Notes: generated from the letters alone by a model not told the origin. Shown: positions 36,018 to 54,516, numbered from the stretch's first letter. The stretch: DNA of 64,000 nt from Lichenostomus cassidix (GCA_008360975.2 CM039183.1:46057850-46121849); one strand, 5' to 3'. Program-made: numbers and translations.

Positions 36018-36364
36018 CCCGTGGCTCAGTGAGCCGAGGCTCTTCTTCATTTCCCCATCTGTCAAGGAGCGGCAAACTTTCTGGGACTTCTCCTCTTCTG
36101 GATAAGAGAAAAATGTCCCAAGTTTCTTGGGAGGCTTGATAAGGCCACGGCTATCAGTTTTGCTGAAGGTCTTCACCAGCTTCCGGTTAGCTCCCCACGT
36201 ATCAAGACTGCTGGATGAGGGAGAAGTAGTGAGTGAGTCCGAGTCATCCTCTGGCTGCTTTTCACAGGAGCTGTCAAAGTAGAATGGCTTCTTGTGAACT
36301 CCAGAGTAAAGTGCTGATCTGTCATCCAGTATAGGAGAGTTGTCAAGTGAGTGCTCTTCCACAC
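36018..36364 (-). CDS. SASH1: SASH1 exon 10, start of the SLY region
   Basis: This 347-nt exon encodes 115 whole codons, beginning [20 protein letters not shown] and including [20 protein letters not shown] and [15 protein letters not shown], and ending [13 protein letters not shown]. It matches human SASH1 throughout. The serine-rich run before LDTWG and the RKLVKTFSK basic motif are conserved hallmarks of the SLY/SASH family. The acceptor is ctgtag before 36364; the standard donor is a strong GTAAGT after 36018, in phase 0. The same reading frame continues open for 177 further codons past this donor (see the next entry). Confidence 0.97.
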
Positions 36365-40622
<4,258 letters not shown>

Positions 40623-43600
40623 TCAAGTTAACCCAGCTCATCTGCTGCATCGTGTCAACGCAGCTCTGTAACTGGTATTGTATTTTCAGCCCAGCTCAGT
40701 CAGAAACGTTTAAATGACTGAGGGTTTTCTTGTTTCCTTTTTTCCCCCCCTTTTTCTTTTTCTGAAAGCATGACATACCATTTTGATTTCTAAATCTGTG
40801 CAACGTAAGATCCTAGGCATTGAAATGCATTCCTGCCCTTGTCTTTCTTCACATGCATTGTGTAATAACTACTTCCACGTCCTCTTCCAGTGTGTTTCAG
40901 GCAGGGCTCTTTTCCAGAGTTCTTCTTACCATACCAGCTATGCTCCCGTGGTTTAGTCAGTCCCTGGTCTGTCTGGCATCTCAGAACTTGCTGTTTAAAC
41001 CTGGTTATAAACAGCTTTTCCAAACTGAAGCTCTGTCATTGACGACTGCTCTTTTTTTCTCCCCAGTCTTCCCAGAAAATCAAAAACAGCAGCACAAGAA
41101 AGGGATGGGAAGGAAAGGCAGGAGGAGACCTCATCTGCCTCGCTCACGAACTGCCACAGCTACAAAATATTCCCTTCCTCCTCCCTGCTCCTTACACTCC
41201 TCCTGAAGGCTCTCGAGGCTGGAATTAAGACGGACAGAGCATTCCTTCTGCACTGACCAAGGGAAAACTCTGACCTTTTCAGATATACAGTGCAGTCCAT
41301 ATTCCCCAGCATCCCGTTTCGTTTTGCATCTGATCCAGTATGCTCAGTTCCAGCTGTTTTCCCTCAAGTATCAAACATTACAGAGACAAAAAAAAATTCC
41401 CTTCTCTCCAGCAGCAGTGACACAACAAGCTGAAACAATCCATTCCTTGTGAACGAGAAGACAACTTCGATTTTCGAGCCAGATCCAATGTTCAGCGTGC
41501 TACTTCCTCTGTTTTAATCAGTTCAGAATGTGGAAGGCGGTGGGGGGAAGGGCAGGGATGGGGAGATGAGAGGAGGCCAGCAGGGCTCTCTGGCTTGGCC
41601 AGGACAGCGCTGGCACTGTGCTCTGCTGCACATTCCTGCGCACAGCACAGGCTCCAGCTGGAGTGCGGTATGGATCGTATACCTTACTTTGTTTTCACTC
41701 CCGCTCCCAGCCAATTCACAGCATTCCTAATGGTCAGCTCTAAAAATTCTCTTGCAACTTCCTGTCCTGGGTTTCCACAGTGTGCTCATCCTTTTTTATC
41801 CTTCTCCTTAATTAAACTTTTAAAAATAAGAAAGATCCCCAACAGATGCAAGCCAAGTAAAAACAAACAAAAAAAGAAAGCCACCCCCTTCTCTTCCCAG
41901 CAAAAAATGCTGTCTGCTTATCTGGAGGATGAGTAAGAGAGGCCAAACATAAAAATGCTTTCTACTTTTGTAGTTCACTTAAATACCAGGATGTGATACA
42001 AAAGGCAGATGCCATGGGGCAGGACACCAATTAGCAGCTGCATGGATATACTCCCGAAGGCACACACAGTTCCTGACAGAGCCAGGGCATCTCTGAAAGC
42101 CTACCTCCCAGGCATGCACCTCACAAGGGCCCCAGAACCACACCAGAGCAAACGTCAACGACTTTCTGCAAGGGCACTGTCAATTACCAATTTCCCACAA
42201 ACTTTGCATTTCTCCAAAATAAAGAAGAATACAAAACTGACCACATATAGCAGTAGGAATTGCCATTCTATCATCCAAGAATTGCACGAATGCATTTATT
42301 GTGGTTACAGATTGGCTAGGTAATTAATAAACTTTGGGAAAAACAGGACTGTAAAGAGTATCAGGGTTGTTTATATCAAGATAAATTAAGCAACAAGATG
42401 AGCATTAATTCAGAGATTATGCCTGGGACAACTTACTGACATGTCAAACAAGACAGACACATTTAGACAAGATGATAAATGGATTATTGACTGCAATCAA
42501 GAAGTTCTGTCAAGACTTCTTGGGCCATTAAGTGCATCCTGGCAAGCAACCATCATGCATATTCTGCACTCAAGATATGTTTATTTTAAATGCAATTACT
42601 CTAGGGGATTACTTTCCATCATTACTGTTCGTACACCCTCGGTTTGTAAGACTACTGTTTGTGAAACTCTGAGCTCTGTAAGACTCAGAGAACACCTTGT
42701 ACCTGGTCCTCCCACCCAGGATTTCACTGAAGAATAAATGGCTAGTCCTGCTTTGCACCACTGATATCTGATAAGGAACTGTGCCCCCTCAGGGTTATGA
42801 AGAGTCAACAACAGTGAAAAAAGAGCTTTTACAATGTCTGACATTTTCATTCACAACTACCACAGCAAAAGCAAGTCTCAAAATAGCCTCAGGGCAGGGT
42901 ACTGAAATCAAACCCTAGTGGGTGGTACAGAGGGTGCTCACCATACTTCAAAATAAATAAAGTCCAATCATAATTGCCAGCTATTTTTCTCCAATGCTTC
43001 AGGATTCCTGCTACCCTTTGAGCTTGGGTCCTCCACAAGCAGTGACAGACCTTGCCTACTGCCAGTGCTTCACCAACAGGTGAGAACAGCTTGTGCTTTA
43101 CAGGGAGATGAAAGATAAAGTCAGTCTCCTTCCAGCAACCTCTCATACCAGGTAGCACGTGACAGAAATCTTCTACAGAGAAAAATGATGGACAATAAGT
43201 TTATGTAGAAAGGCCTAAAAATGGTGACTACACCAGTGGTGCCACTCAGGAAACTTTATTGTCAAATAAGGCCAATTCCTTGAAAATGAAAGCATTTTCA
43301 AAAAGGGTTACTCTTCACTTGCTTCCTGTTTTTGAATCAACTTTTAAAGACAGGCCTTGGAATTATCAAAAATTTCCACTTTGGCACATGGGAATCAGAG
43401 CTTAATTTTCCAGCTCAAGCAATGCTTTCTTTTACAGCTAATATTAAACAGAAAACAGAAATGTAAAGCATTCAGGCCATAACTGACATATTTGGAAATC
43501 ACTGAACTTCTATGACTTGACTTCCCCAATCTACTCTACCCTCCCTTCTTTTATGGTGACTCAATTGCTTTTTTTGGTAGCTGTCCCTGACTTCAGATGG

Positions 43601-44249
43601 GAAAATCACCCCAATCTCCCCAAAGTGTGGCGGGCTGGGCAAATGGCTTCCTGGACAGCTCCAGCAGCGAGGCTTTGGCACAGTGCTTGAATATAGCCAG
43701 CTTCCAGCCCCCTCTCGCCCTCTTCCCACTTCACAGGCACTCCAGAGTGCTGCAACACTGCACAAGGGTAGATGTGGTCTGTTATAGAGCAGACAACGTG
43801 TCCACAAGATGCTCAGCCAGAGGCTCTCCGGCACAGGAGGAATCCATGCCACAGTCCCTCTGCCAATGCCTCCTGCCATGGCTGTTCCACCAGGCCAAGC
43901 CTTGGTGTCCTTAATGTGCTGATAAAACAGCCAGAGCCCCTCCTGCTCCCTGTCCTAGTGTGCACAGCCAAAGCAGGTCTCTCCCCGTGCCCTCGAGGGG
44001 AAAACAAACCGATTTGCAGTGCTGCAAAAAGGAACAACTTAACTTCCATCTCCTCCGCTCCAAATTTTTCCATCCGAAAGCCCATATGGCTCAACTTTTA
44101 ATTACTTTGGCTAATGCTGTATGTAGTAATTCTGTGGTGAATGCTTAAGTGTTTCATTTCTGGTTTCCAGGGCAACATTACATCAGATTGCAGACAGCTG
44201 GCTCCACAGCCCTAAACCATAGCAAATTGGCCAAAGCTGCTGCACAAAA

Positions 44250-44456
44250 GTCGCACTGGTCGAAAGCGAGCGCAGGGCTCGGCCGGGCTGCTGGACCCGG
44301 TGCAGGCTGCGGGGCCCCTTGGCAGGGCTGGCCGGGCGGAGCCGCCCTTCCCGCGCCTTGGAGCAAGTGCATCCCCGCATCTGCAATGCTCTCACGGCGC
44401 GGAAACCCGCCAGCTCCGAGAGCTTGGCTGCACGAACGCGCGAAGGACTGCGGGGA
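44250..44456. promoter_or_regulatory. CpG-rich patch inside SASH1 intron 8
   Basis: About 27 CpG dinucleotides fall in roughly 207 bp of GC-rich sequence, in an otherwise AT-rich intron. Such unmethylated-looking islands often mark promoters. It could be an internal SASH1 promoter giving a transcript that starts before exon 9, or the start of a noncoding RNA on either strand. There is no TATA box or defined first exon that I can support. Open frames cross it on both strands, as expected from base composition. Confidence 0.45.
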
Positions 44457-47400
44457 AACAGGGAATAAATTAACAGCATCTGGAAATACCAGGAACTGCA
44501 TGCAGAGGACTGCAGCCACCACGTACCACACGGCTGGAAAACTACTGAGGCCAAGGCCCATACCCACTGCCCAGCTTTTGGCCACAAACAATGAAGGTGC
44601 TCTCAAATCCAGGGGAAATCAATCCCCACTGCCACCTCTCACATCCCTTCACCATGGAAAACTCCCTACTTGTGCAGGTCCAAAGGCCACGCTTTGCATC
44701 ATCTCATATGTAAGATCAAAGCAAAAAGCTTTACACTCAGAAACAAACAGGAAATTAGCACATGTACTCCGACATTCGAGGGGCTCTCTACAGTTCTGCC
44801 CCTGGCACCCTTCTTGCTTTCTCTCCTGCTTTTCTCACCCAGGCTCTTAGCTGCTGCTTGCTCGGGAGGCAGGGCACATGCCTTGCTCTGCTGCTCTCTA
44901 ACATCCAGCCCATTTCACACGCCACAGAAATAACAATCTTAACCTCCCTCTTTCAATTAGTGCTTCACACAGAGAGAGAGAGGAAGAGTGAGGGAGAGAG
45001 AACTAACATTTATTAGCGTACTTGGAATTAATTGGCAAAATGTAAACCAGAAGTAAGTAGCTAGCTTTTGACAGGGCTATGTTTGGAAACACTTCAGGGT
45101 TATAGCAGCAGCCCTTGAAAAACAGGCAAAGTTTCCTAGCCATGTCCCAATAAAAATGTGTAAGAAACACTAGACAACATCCAGTTTAAACTATCATAAC
45201 TGATTCATTTGCTGCAGCTCCATAAAAGACCCCAAACATACATGACTTTTACATGAGCTGTGTGAAGCCATTTAAAGAGATGTTAAAATTTTACAAATTG
45301 CTTTATGCCCAGTAATAGTTCAGCCCCAAACTGAAATTTCTAGGAAACCTTATGTCTAAGAAACAAGAGAATATTTTAATATCTGATTAAGCTCAAGCTG
45401 CAATTTTTTTTCACTATTGGACAATTCTCGTTCAGCAAAGTGAGGCAAAAAACTACATTTATTTTCATGGACATATCACATCCCCCAGTCCTGGCTAGCT
45501 TACCTCAAAACTACAAGCTCTGTAGGAAATGCAAAGAGACTTCGCTGTTCCCTTTAGGAGACGTGGCTACACGTGTCCTTCCTTCTTTTTAACAGGCATT
45601 ACATCTGCCAAAAAATCCCAACCATTCTAACTTTAAGAAGTTTTTTTTTATTAAAGATGCCTGGATAAAGTCAGAGACAGGAAAGTAAAACAGAAAAGAA
45701 CTTAAAAGCCCAGGGAAAGGAAAAAGAAAACTGAGAAAAGCTATGCATGCTGTGCTGTGCCTAAGAATAACCACAAAACCCTTTTCTCTTTCTCTCTCTC
45801 TGAAACAGGAGATACATCCTCTCCACATCATACTACATGCTCAGTGACTTACCAGCTTCGGCATTTATAGGCCTAAAGCTCAGTTTCGAGTATTTTCCCC
45901 CGAGTCCTCAACCGCTGTCAGCTTTGTAACCCTAAAATTTAGGAGCAGACACTTCTTCTTAAGTATTGTATTCGCTCTGAATCCTGCACACAAAATGCCT
46001 CTTCTCTGGAGTTACATTATCAGACACCGAACTGGCTCCGATTCCAGCGCTGAATATGTAAAGAAGAAAAAAGCGCGATGCTGGGCTCAATTAGCTGTTT
46101 TCTGCTCACTGATTGATTCCCCCAGTTACTCGCTAGCTGCATAACTTGCAAGAAAGGCATAAGTCATCAGCTCTAAGCAAATCTTCTATTCACCACAAGG
46201 AAAAAAGGGAGTGTTGTACATGGCAAACAATCCCTGTTTTCACTGACGAAGGCTTGCTGACCTCTTGCTGGCCTCCAGTTCCTTAATTACTGTCTATGGA
46301 ATTTCAGTGAAAGAAAAAAATACAGAGAATCTCTGCAAAGCCAGGATGAAGAGTGACCCTCAACCACTACCGCTAGAGTGGAGGCTGTGTCTATAGGAAA
46401 TATAACTTAGTCCCTTTACCAGGCTTTTTTTATTCTTACTTTTTTAAATTCTTTTGGCAAAAATCCCCTGAGAATTTCCCTTTATAAAGGGCTAATTTGA
46501 AAGCAAAATAAACCTTGCTTAAATGTTTTTTAACTTGGTGAACTTAGATACTTCTTTTGATCTTTCTCCTTGGTTTCAGTGCTAGAAAAGAACATAACTA
46601 AGAACTGAAAAGAGAAATGCTGGTCCAGAATTAGCCATGTTGTGGCTTTATAAAGCACTGGAGTGCCACTTTTAACTTTTCTGCCTAGGCTGGGCTCTGA
46701 TCTCCCTAAGAAAAAGACTCTGAGATGCTCAAGTAAATTGGCATTCCTTTTACAAGCAACCACACCTTATCCCAAACCTCGCAAAAAATCCAGAATTTGG
46801 ACATTTCTTCTCAGAGCACAAGAAAACAAGGACCAGAACTGCTACTAATTAGGTAGAAAGCAGTAGCAAAGGCATACCACAACAGCACCGTCTTTAAAGC
46901 CGGAAGATTCCCCATAATCAGGACCATACTATCAGTGGTCTGTTAATCTGAATTTACTGCAAATCAATCACATTGTAAAATCATAGCTGGACTAAACATC
47001 TATTTCCTTTGATGACTGGCTGATTTTAATGAGCCCCCCAGCCAAATATCCCTTTTCAATTTCTCCACCTTCGTACTAGTGACTGTATACAGCTTTTCTA
47101 CTCCCTAGTGGTTATATAAGCTAGATTTACTAGTGTGCTGTAGCTGGGTTCTTACCCTTGAATTACTTCAGCCCCCAAACTCTGATGTAAAGCCCTATGG
47201 AAAATTCTGAGCTTCAGATAAAACCAGCTCGTGTTCTCCAGTTTCAATAACATACAAGTCCACATCAAGTGAAACATGACAGCAACTTCCTTGAAATGTA
47301 TCCCAGATTCCCTTAAAAGTTCATGGCCGTGAGTGAAACTGATCTAAGTTTGGGGCTTTGCAACTTGAATTTTGCAGGTTTTGGGTTTCGTTAAGTAAGT

Positions 47401-50400
47401 TTCACAGACCACTAATCCTTGCAGAGGCTGTTTATAGAAAACTGCATGAAGCTAAGATGTGATAATCTGCATCATATCCTGAAGTTACAAATAATGACCT
47501 CCAAAATTTTAAAGAAAATTAACAGAGGTCATAAATTTTTTTTTTGCCAAGAGCATGAATTGCAAGAGCTGTGCAAGTCTAAAATGTGCAGAGTCAGCCC
47601 CCTCAGGTAACCACATCTGGGTTTGGTCTGTGATTATTTATAAGAAAATCAAAGGAGCATCCAACGGCTACTTTGGTGAGAGATATATTACACATTAGCT
47701 GGTGACGACACCACTTGCTGAAATTAGTGGGAAATATTTGTCATAAGTAACGAGAGCATAAAAGTTTAATTCTCCCAGGAGGTCTGTCTTGATACAAGAA
47801 TAGCTGCTTAGGCAAATTCCTAGCTGTTAACTGTTTCCAGGTTTTAATTTAATTTTGAGAAGCACATTGCTGACATTTGTATCTGCAAGCCAGACACATT
47901 TCCTCATTGCTAAGTGCTTCTCTCACTGATTAACATAATTAATTTTAGTGACATTACAACTGTACTCATGTACCACTTGTCATAGGTATATGTAGCAGAA
48001 TGAAGCTCTGTATTACATTATTCTGTATCTGTTACAAGACAACATTCCTTTCCAATTCTCCTGCAGACTCCTCTGTACATGGAAACAAAGGTCTTTAACA
48101 AGGTCTTTAACTCTCTCAAATGAATCTTGTGTTTTGGCAAGGTCAAGAAGATCCAGGGAGAATTCCTATTCTTTGGCATAGGCTGTACTATGGAGTACTC
48201 CACTGGTGCTGGAAACCCACCTCTCAACTTCTTGGAAAACCAAAGGGGAAACAGCAATACATGAAATACAGCAAAATTCGTATCACAGAAACAAAGTAAA
48301 AGGATGAGAGATCTTTAGTGAAGGCTGTAGTAACTTAAATTACATTCTTAGAGTATCTTCAAACAACCAAGCTGTTAATGTTACCATCCAAAGCATGAGG
48401 AAGGAAACACCAGTGTTGGGGAAGGGGGACAAGTGGTAACCAAAGGGAGCGCAATTAAAATTTTCTGTTACACCACAAGTAAAGACTATTCAGCCTGGGT
48501 CTGCCAAATAGGGCAGTGAAACACATGGCTTTTGAGATTCCTAATTCTTGAACTGAGCAGAGCTTTGTTCCAATTTAATAAGCTTGGTCTCAGAAAAGAT
48601 GGGGGCAGGGAAACCACATTATGGATTATAGCATCTCCTGCTGGTTGATGCATGGAGAGCAGAAAAAAGCTGGTACCAGCCCCCCACCCTCTAGGTAATA
48701 TGCAGCAAAATTAGACAGCTGCCAAAAAGCAAAAACGATGTAAAAAGGTGAATTAGTATGTTCGAATAAATATTAAATTAATTTGTCTTCCCATCTCCCA
48801 TCCTCCTCAAACACATGGCCAAATATTTTGCAATAAAGTAAGTCCACAGGACTTGTCTGAATGCAGGCAAACAGAAGTGGTTATGAACATATCTAGTTGC
48901 AGCCACTGCCTGGGTGTTACTGTAAGCTCTCTGAGTCATGACAGAAGGAAGATTTTTCTCAGAGACTTTACAACAGACTAACTACAGGAGCAGCTCCTAC
49001 TGGCAGTGAGCAGGAGGTTTACTTGGGCTACATTACTGCCAGCTGCTCAGTACAATCCTGTGGTGATAATGTTTAGTCCCACTAGGGACACATACCTAGC
49101 CAAGCTGTATCTGATAACAACAAGGGAGGGTCTTGCATCGTAAATAATACTTAAAGAGGTGACACAGTTTTCTTCTTAAATAATTTTCAGCAGTTTCCCC
49201 TACAAATTCCAAAGTGTCCTGGAAAGTTTCAGGAAAAAATAGGTAAAAAACTCCTTAGAGTGTTCTACAAAACTGAACATAAACACATCAATGGTTTCTT
49301 GCTTTGCTATCATCACTCCTCAGCACTGACCTTACTTTGGGTTGTGTCATGGGAACTGTAACGACGATTTGCATTTCTCTCATGAAGGTTTTTGTATGAC
49401 TACATCCATGGGAATTCCTGCTCTTATGCACAGATAGAGAGAGGGGAAAGATCGTAACAAAATACGCCGTAATTCTTCTGCTCCTAGCTTTCACCAAGAG
49501 GTGCTAGACATCATCCCTGTGATCAGTGGAAAAGGAGGGCAGCCAATGCCTCCCAGGACAGCTCTCTGTGATATGCACATAGCGTGGGAATTCAACACTA
49601 CCATTTTGAAGCTGTGCCTTATTATAGGCTCTTTTTCATCATAACAGTTACTAAGCACTGACAGTATTACAGGAATTTGGGTGGTAATAATAAATACTCC
49701 ATCCAATATGATGAAGCACATCAATGCCTTTCAAGGAATCTTAACAGAAATTGGGTCACTAGATTCTTTGGAGCAAAGATGAAAGCTCTGCATTCATTCA
49801 CAGCCATGCTCAGCAGCAGCTCCCTTCTGTTACTTGAAAGAGCATGGAGGGCCTGGAGGCGGCAACAAGCTCTCCAAGAAGAACTAGAACACAGAAACAT
49901 CCTCTTCTACCCTTTAGCCTTTCATGGAAAAGAAACCTTACCAAAAATGGTGAGTCCTGGTATAACAGCAAAACCAGGACTAACACTTCAAAATATCCAC
50001 ATTGTTTCAAATAAAATACTACTGCTATAAGTTAAACAAACCTCATCATACCCTACTCTCCACAGATACCCAATACTGATTCCCAATATATATTGACTCC
50101 GAGCTCATTTCTATCAAATTTAACTGACCGTACCAAAAGAATGGCTTTTTCCTGTTTACTCTAACAGTCCTGTATTATGAGCAAAACTAATGTTAACCAA
50201 TGGTTAAAAATTTTAAGAATCCTTCAGTACTACAAATAAAAATCAATTAAAAAGTAGCTGCATTTAAAAAGATTCACGTACTGAAATACAGCAGAACCTT
50301 GAATATGTGGATTTGCTGTAATTATACTTAGATTTACTCCTGAGGTAATTGGTGCTGCAGAAGTTACACTGTAATTATTTCTTTTCTTCCTATTCTTCAC

Positions 50401-52580
50401 ACTTAACAAACAACACAGTAATGGCTGTCAGGAGTCAGAGATAACTATATCAGACTTAATCTTTTGTCAGAGTCAGGTTTGTACCATGGGCAACACAATC
50501 CTGATTCAACAGCTTAACCATCTCTGGGACTGAAATGAATACAACTCAAAGTCGAGTCTCATCTGTTACTCTGCTTTTGATTCCTGTAGCAGACACAAAT
50601 CCAATTCTGCCTAGCCTTTCAACTTTTAGCCTCATTTAACCACTTGGTGAAAAAAAGGAAATAATAGTAAGAACAAGAGTAACAAATTATTATCTCAGTC
50701 CAGCTAGAGCTATTGCTGTGTGGACTCAATGCACTGCCATCTGTAAAAAAATGGATCAATAGAAGACGGGAAAAGAGAGGCAACACAAGTACGAATTGTC
50801 CCCAGCATCAGCCTCATGGCAGATTCAGATGTGCACAGCACGCTTCCAGGTCTGCACCACTGCTGCCACTCCTCCTCAGAGATAACAAATGGATGCCAGC
50901 TGCCTACTGAAAATGTAATGATTCTGGAAAAAGAAGTGTTGGGAGGGCAGGAAAGTAAAATAGCCCTGCAGGCCCCATCACTGCCCGTGTGTGGGCCATA
51001 TTGTTGGAGGGAGATGCTGCTTTTGTTCTCTCCACTCATAAATATTTCAGCCTCTCTCGAGGCTGCTAAAGCACATCTGGTAGGTGGGGTGATGTTACAC
51101 AAGCATGGCACAGCTCACTGTGGCACCTTTCAAACGGAGGCCAGCTACACTACCTGGAAGCTTGCTGGATGGCTAAGCACTACCTGCTGATCGAAACCAA
51201 AATACAGAAGATGAGACCAACAAACCAGTTTTGTCCAGAGATAATTACAACTTCATTTAACTTGCATCTACAGAAACTGTCAGTGAAGTTAATTAGTGGT
51301 TTGTGTCAGTGTCAGCACATGTGTGATACAAGCTGTCACAAGCTCCCTTGTGCTTCTCTCCATTTCCCCACTCTCGCATGAAACGTGGCAACTGGTACAA
51401 TTAGTGGTCTTTAGCAGAGGGCACAGGAAAGAACCAGACTGACATACTGAACACACTGACTTCTCCTAGCACTGGTTCTCCAAGCTGGGCTGGAGCCATA
51501 CCAGCAAGGGTTCTGGGGATGAAGCAGCCCTATTTTAGATGAACTGAGAATGTCAGCCCCTAGAAGTTATCAAATGAGCTTCTATCTTTAAGAAGCATAA
51601 AAGGCACCTCAGTGTAAAGAAAGAATGTGATACAATTTTGAAGTCCTCTCTTTCCCTGGACTTTCTGACTCCTGAGGACAAATAGGGCCTTATCTACAAT
51701 CCAGAAAGGGATTCATTTGTAATCTGCACCTGCTTTACATCCCAGTGCTTGGCACAAGGCAATGAAAGCTTGTCTAGTGTTACTGTGAACTGCCTTCATT
51801 CCAAGAGATGAAACACAAATATTCAGAATAAATTTGTAAGAAAATGATGAGGCGTTTTAGAGCTTTGATACATCTGACTAAAAAGAAAAACAGCGTCAAC
51901 TGCATATCCACATTAGCAAATAAAGAACACATATATTTTGTTGAGAAACAAGGGGACCACAGTGGTGAGACTGAATGCTACGAACTGCTCTGAAATGGCA
52001 AAGAACCAAGTCACCTACTGACTTGGCAAGACTTTTGTTTGTTTATTCGTTTCTTAAGAAGAAACAAACAGGATATACAATTAACAGCACAGCAATGACA
52101 AGGGGCTGCCTCCCTTGGGATGCTGACCTTTCTACTCCTCACTCCTTTGTGGTTCATCTTTAGGGTTTAGTTTTGTTAAGGGTATGAAACACAAGTTCCC
52201 ATTTCCTGGTAGAGTAATTTAAAAGAGAACCTGGAAAACAGAATCCTCAGATCAATCTTTAAAATTAGAGTCCTTAAATCAACACCAGTTATGTTAGTCA
52301 TAAACACATGATAGCTATAAAAGCTTTTTTAAAAAAGAGGTATTTTCCTAAAAAGGAAACAAATAGCTAATGATATAAGCACTTTGGATATCATTTGTGT
52401 GCTGTGGACAGAGCTGACTTGAAAGGAAAGGACTACTTAAAACCATAGAACACTCCAGACATTCTGCCCTCATTTTTAGATTCTCTCATTGCTTAGATTC
52501 TAACTTGTTTTTGTTTTGTTTACAAAATGATCACATTGTTCCATTAAAAACTGCCTAGTAACAACTTGGCTGTGAGACTG

Positions 52581-52609
52581 AAAAATAAATAAATAAATAA
52601 ATAAATAAA
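52581..52609. repeat. (AAAT)n simple repeat
   Basis: About six tandem AAAT units lie in SASH1 intron 8. This is an ordinary microsatellite. Confidence 0.97.
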
Positions 52610-52940
52610 GCAAACAGAACCAGAAGAACAATTACCCAAGGACTTCAAATTCAAACCAGAAATGTTTACTTCAGGGACTTGCATGTTCAATTACTTTCTG
52701 AGGTTATAAGGCAGCGGGCTACCTAAAGGTATGTTTTTAATACATGGAAAACCGTCTCTGCTTCATGGCCTATATAAAATGAGTGGGGTAATTTTAAACT
52801 GAGATTCCAGATATGCAGAGTACAAATCACACAGAAGGCACTGGAACTCAAACCATTTGGGAAACAAAGGACTTGACAACAGAATCATCTTTGCATGTCT
52901 CAAAAGGTGGTAATTTCAGATTAGTAGAGATGTCCTTCAG

Positions 52941-53038
52941 CAAAATAGTCTGGGTGAGCACATATCCTTATCTCTAGACATATCTGATACAAAATAGTCT
53001 GGGTGAGCACATATCCTTATCTCTAGACATATCTGATA
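52941..53038. repeat. Perfect tandem duplication, 2 x 49 bp
   Basis: Positions 52941-52989 and 52990-53038 are identical base for base, 49 of 49. The unit begins CAAAATAGTCTGGG and ends ATCTGATA. It is complex sequence rather than a microsatellite, so this is a recent segmental tandem duplication or an assembly artefact inside SASH1 intron 8. Confidence 0.97.
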
Positions 53039-53729
53039 GTTTTCATTGTTTGTTTTTCCTTTTTGTCAATTACAGCCTAAAGTCTTTCACCCCAGTTTCA
53101 TTCTTGTCCACAAAAAAAATGTCAAGCTGATTTTTGTTCTAACATGAAGTTTCATTTCTGCAGATCATCTTCTTCTCCCTTGAAGGCAAACAGTTTCACA
53201 GCTTCTGTTAAAGGCAGCCAGAAGAAAAATCAGAAGCAAGGGCAAAAAATTTGAGAATTATCTACAGTGATTGAATAGAGATCCCTCAATGAAACTGGCA
53301 GAAAGATGGTTCAAATCCTACCAGAACACCAGAGAGATGCAACCAAGGTCTTGGCTCAAAGTGCAAAGATGGTTTAGGAAAGTGATTTTAGAAAAAAAGT
53401 GCCAAGTCATTCCATTAGGGAGGAAATACTGAATCATATTCAGTCCTCAGAGATATGCACAACTTTTAGTAAATTCAACAAGAGCATGAACCACTATCAG
53501 AAGATTTAAGAGGGAAATTCAGTATCCTTCTGAGATTTAAACACAGTAAGTGAGAGTTTTGAGGATTTTATGCTATAGGTACCTTGCGCAAAAGCCTTAA
53601 GAAGGGAAAGTTCAAGTTATAAAACTTCTAATGAGACAAAGATCAAGATATCTTTCAGCTGCCTAAACAATCAGTGCAGAAGAGTCAGGATCCTTCCTCC
53701 TCTGCTCTTTGCACATTTTTGATTCATCA

Positions 53730-53776
53730 AAACAGAGTATATAAAACAGAGTATATTTGATATATAGAACAGAGTA
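53730..53776. repeat. Three short degenerate copies of ACAGAGTATA
   Basis: The motif ACAGAGTATA occurs three times in under 50 bp, the first two within aaaACAGAGTATAt and the third within gaACAGAGTATAa. It is a local slippage-type duplication in intron 8 with no evident function. Confidence 0.7.
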
Positions 53777-54516
53777 TAAGGCAACATCAGTTCCCCTCTG
53801 CTCCAGTGTAACTAAAGATGGGCGTATTTTTTTGAACACAAACAACAAAATCTTTCTCTGCCACCAAATATGTTAAACATCTCATAAAATGACATAGCAT
53901 TCCTATTTTCATTTAGGAAGGAGGAGCTAACTGGCTGCTGCAGTTAGCAGGAAATTCCATTGACAATATAATAAATAAATCCACCAATGGTCTTAAAAGT
54001 CTATGATTCAATTATATGGGTTACAAAGAACTTGAATTTGACAGCCGAATGTGCTCTTCTCTAAGATTTATCTGTGAACTTCCAATAAGAGAAATGAAGT
54101 GGAATAAACTACTCAGTGAAAACGAAGATATCTGGAAGGAAAAATTAATTAATTCAGTATGGCATAATACAAAGACTGCTTGATGCCCATAAAAACAACA
54201 GAAGCTAAACAGCTCAGAAGAAAAAAGAGGACAAAAGCTACCTTACTGGTTATGGGTTTGATAAAAGCAGCAAACTCTGTGCTGTGAGTTTGCAAATGCA
54301 GAGACAGGAGTGTGTGAAGGCAACAGGCAGATAGGACTTAGCCAGACCCTCATCCACAATGTATCAACAAGGGCTAGAAAAGCCTGAGAAACTCTACTTG
54401 TGAATCAGCAACTTCCCTCAAAATGACCTAAAAGCCCTTTTCTGTGCATTTTATAACAAGGGGATTTTTGCTTAGGATCACTTGGGCATCAAAAGCTAAG
54501 TGACAAAGGGCAAGAC

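Noticed and set aside
43499..43879. Minus-strand open frame of 126 codons in intron 8
   Set aside because: It has no resemblance to SASH1 or any family I know and no matching splice signals in phase; neighbouring frames are open to a similar extent.
44149..44850. Plus-strand open frame of 233 codons, the longest on that strand in this part of the window
   Set aside because: It crosses the CpG-rich patch where stops are rare, the opposite strand is also open in two frames, the text has no family resemblance, and it is antisense to SASH1.
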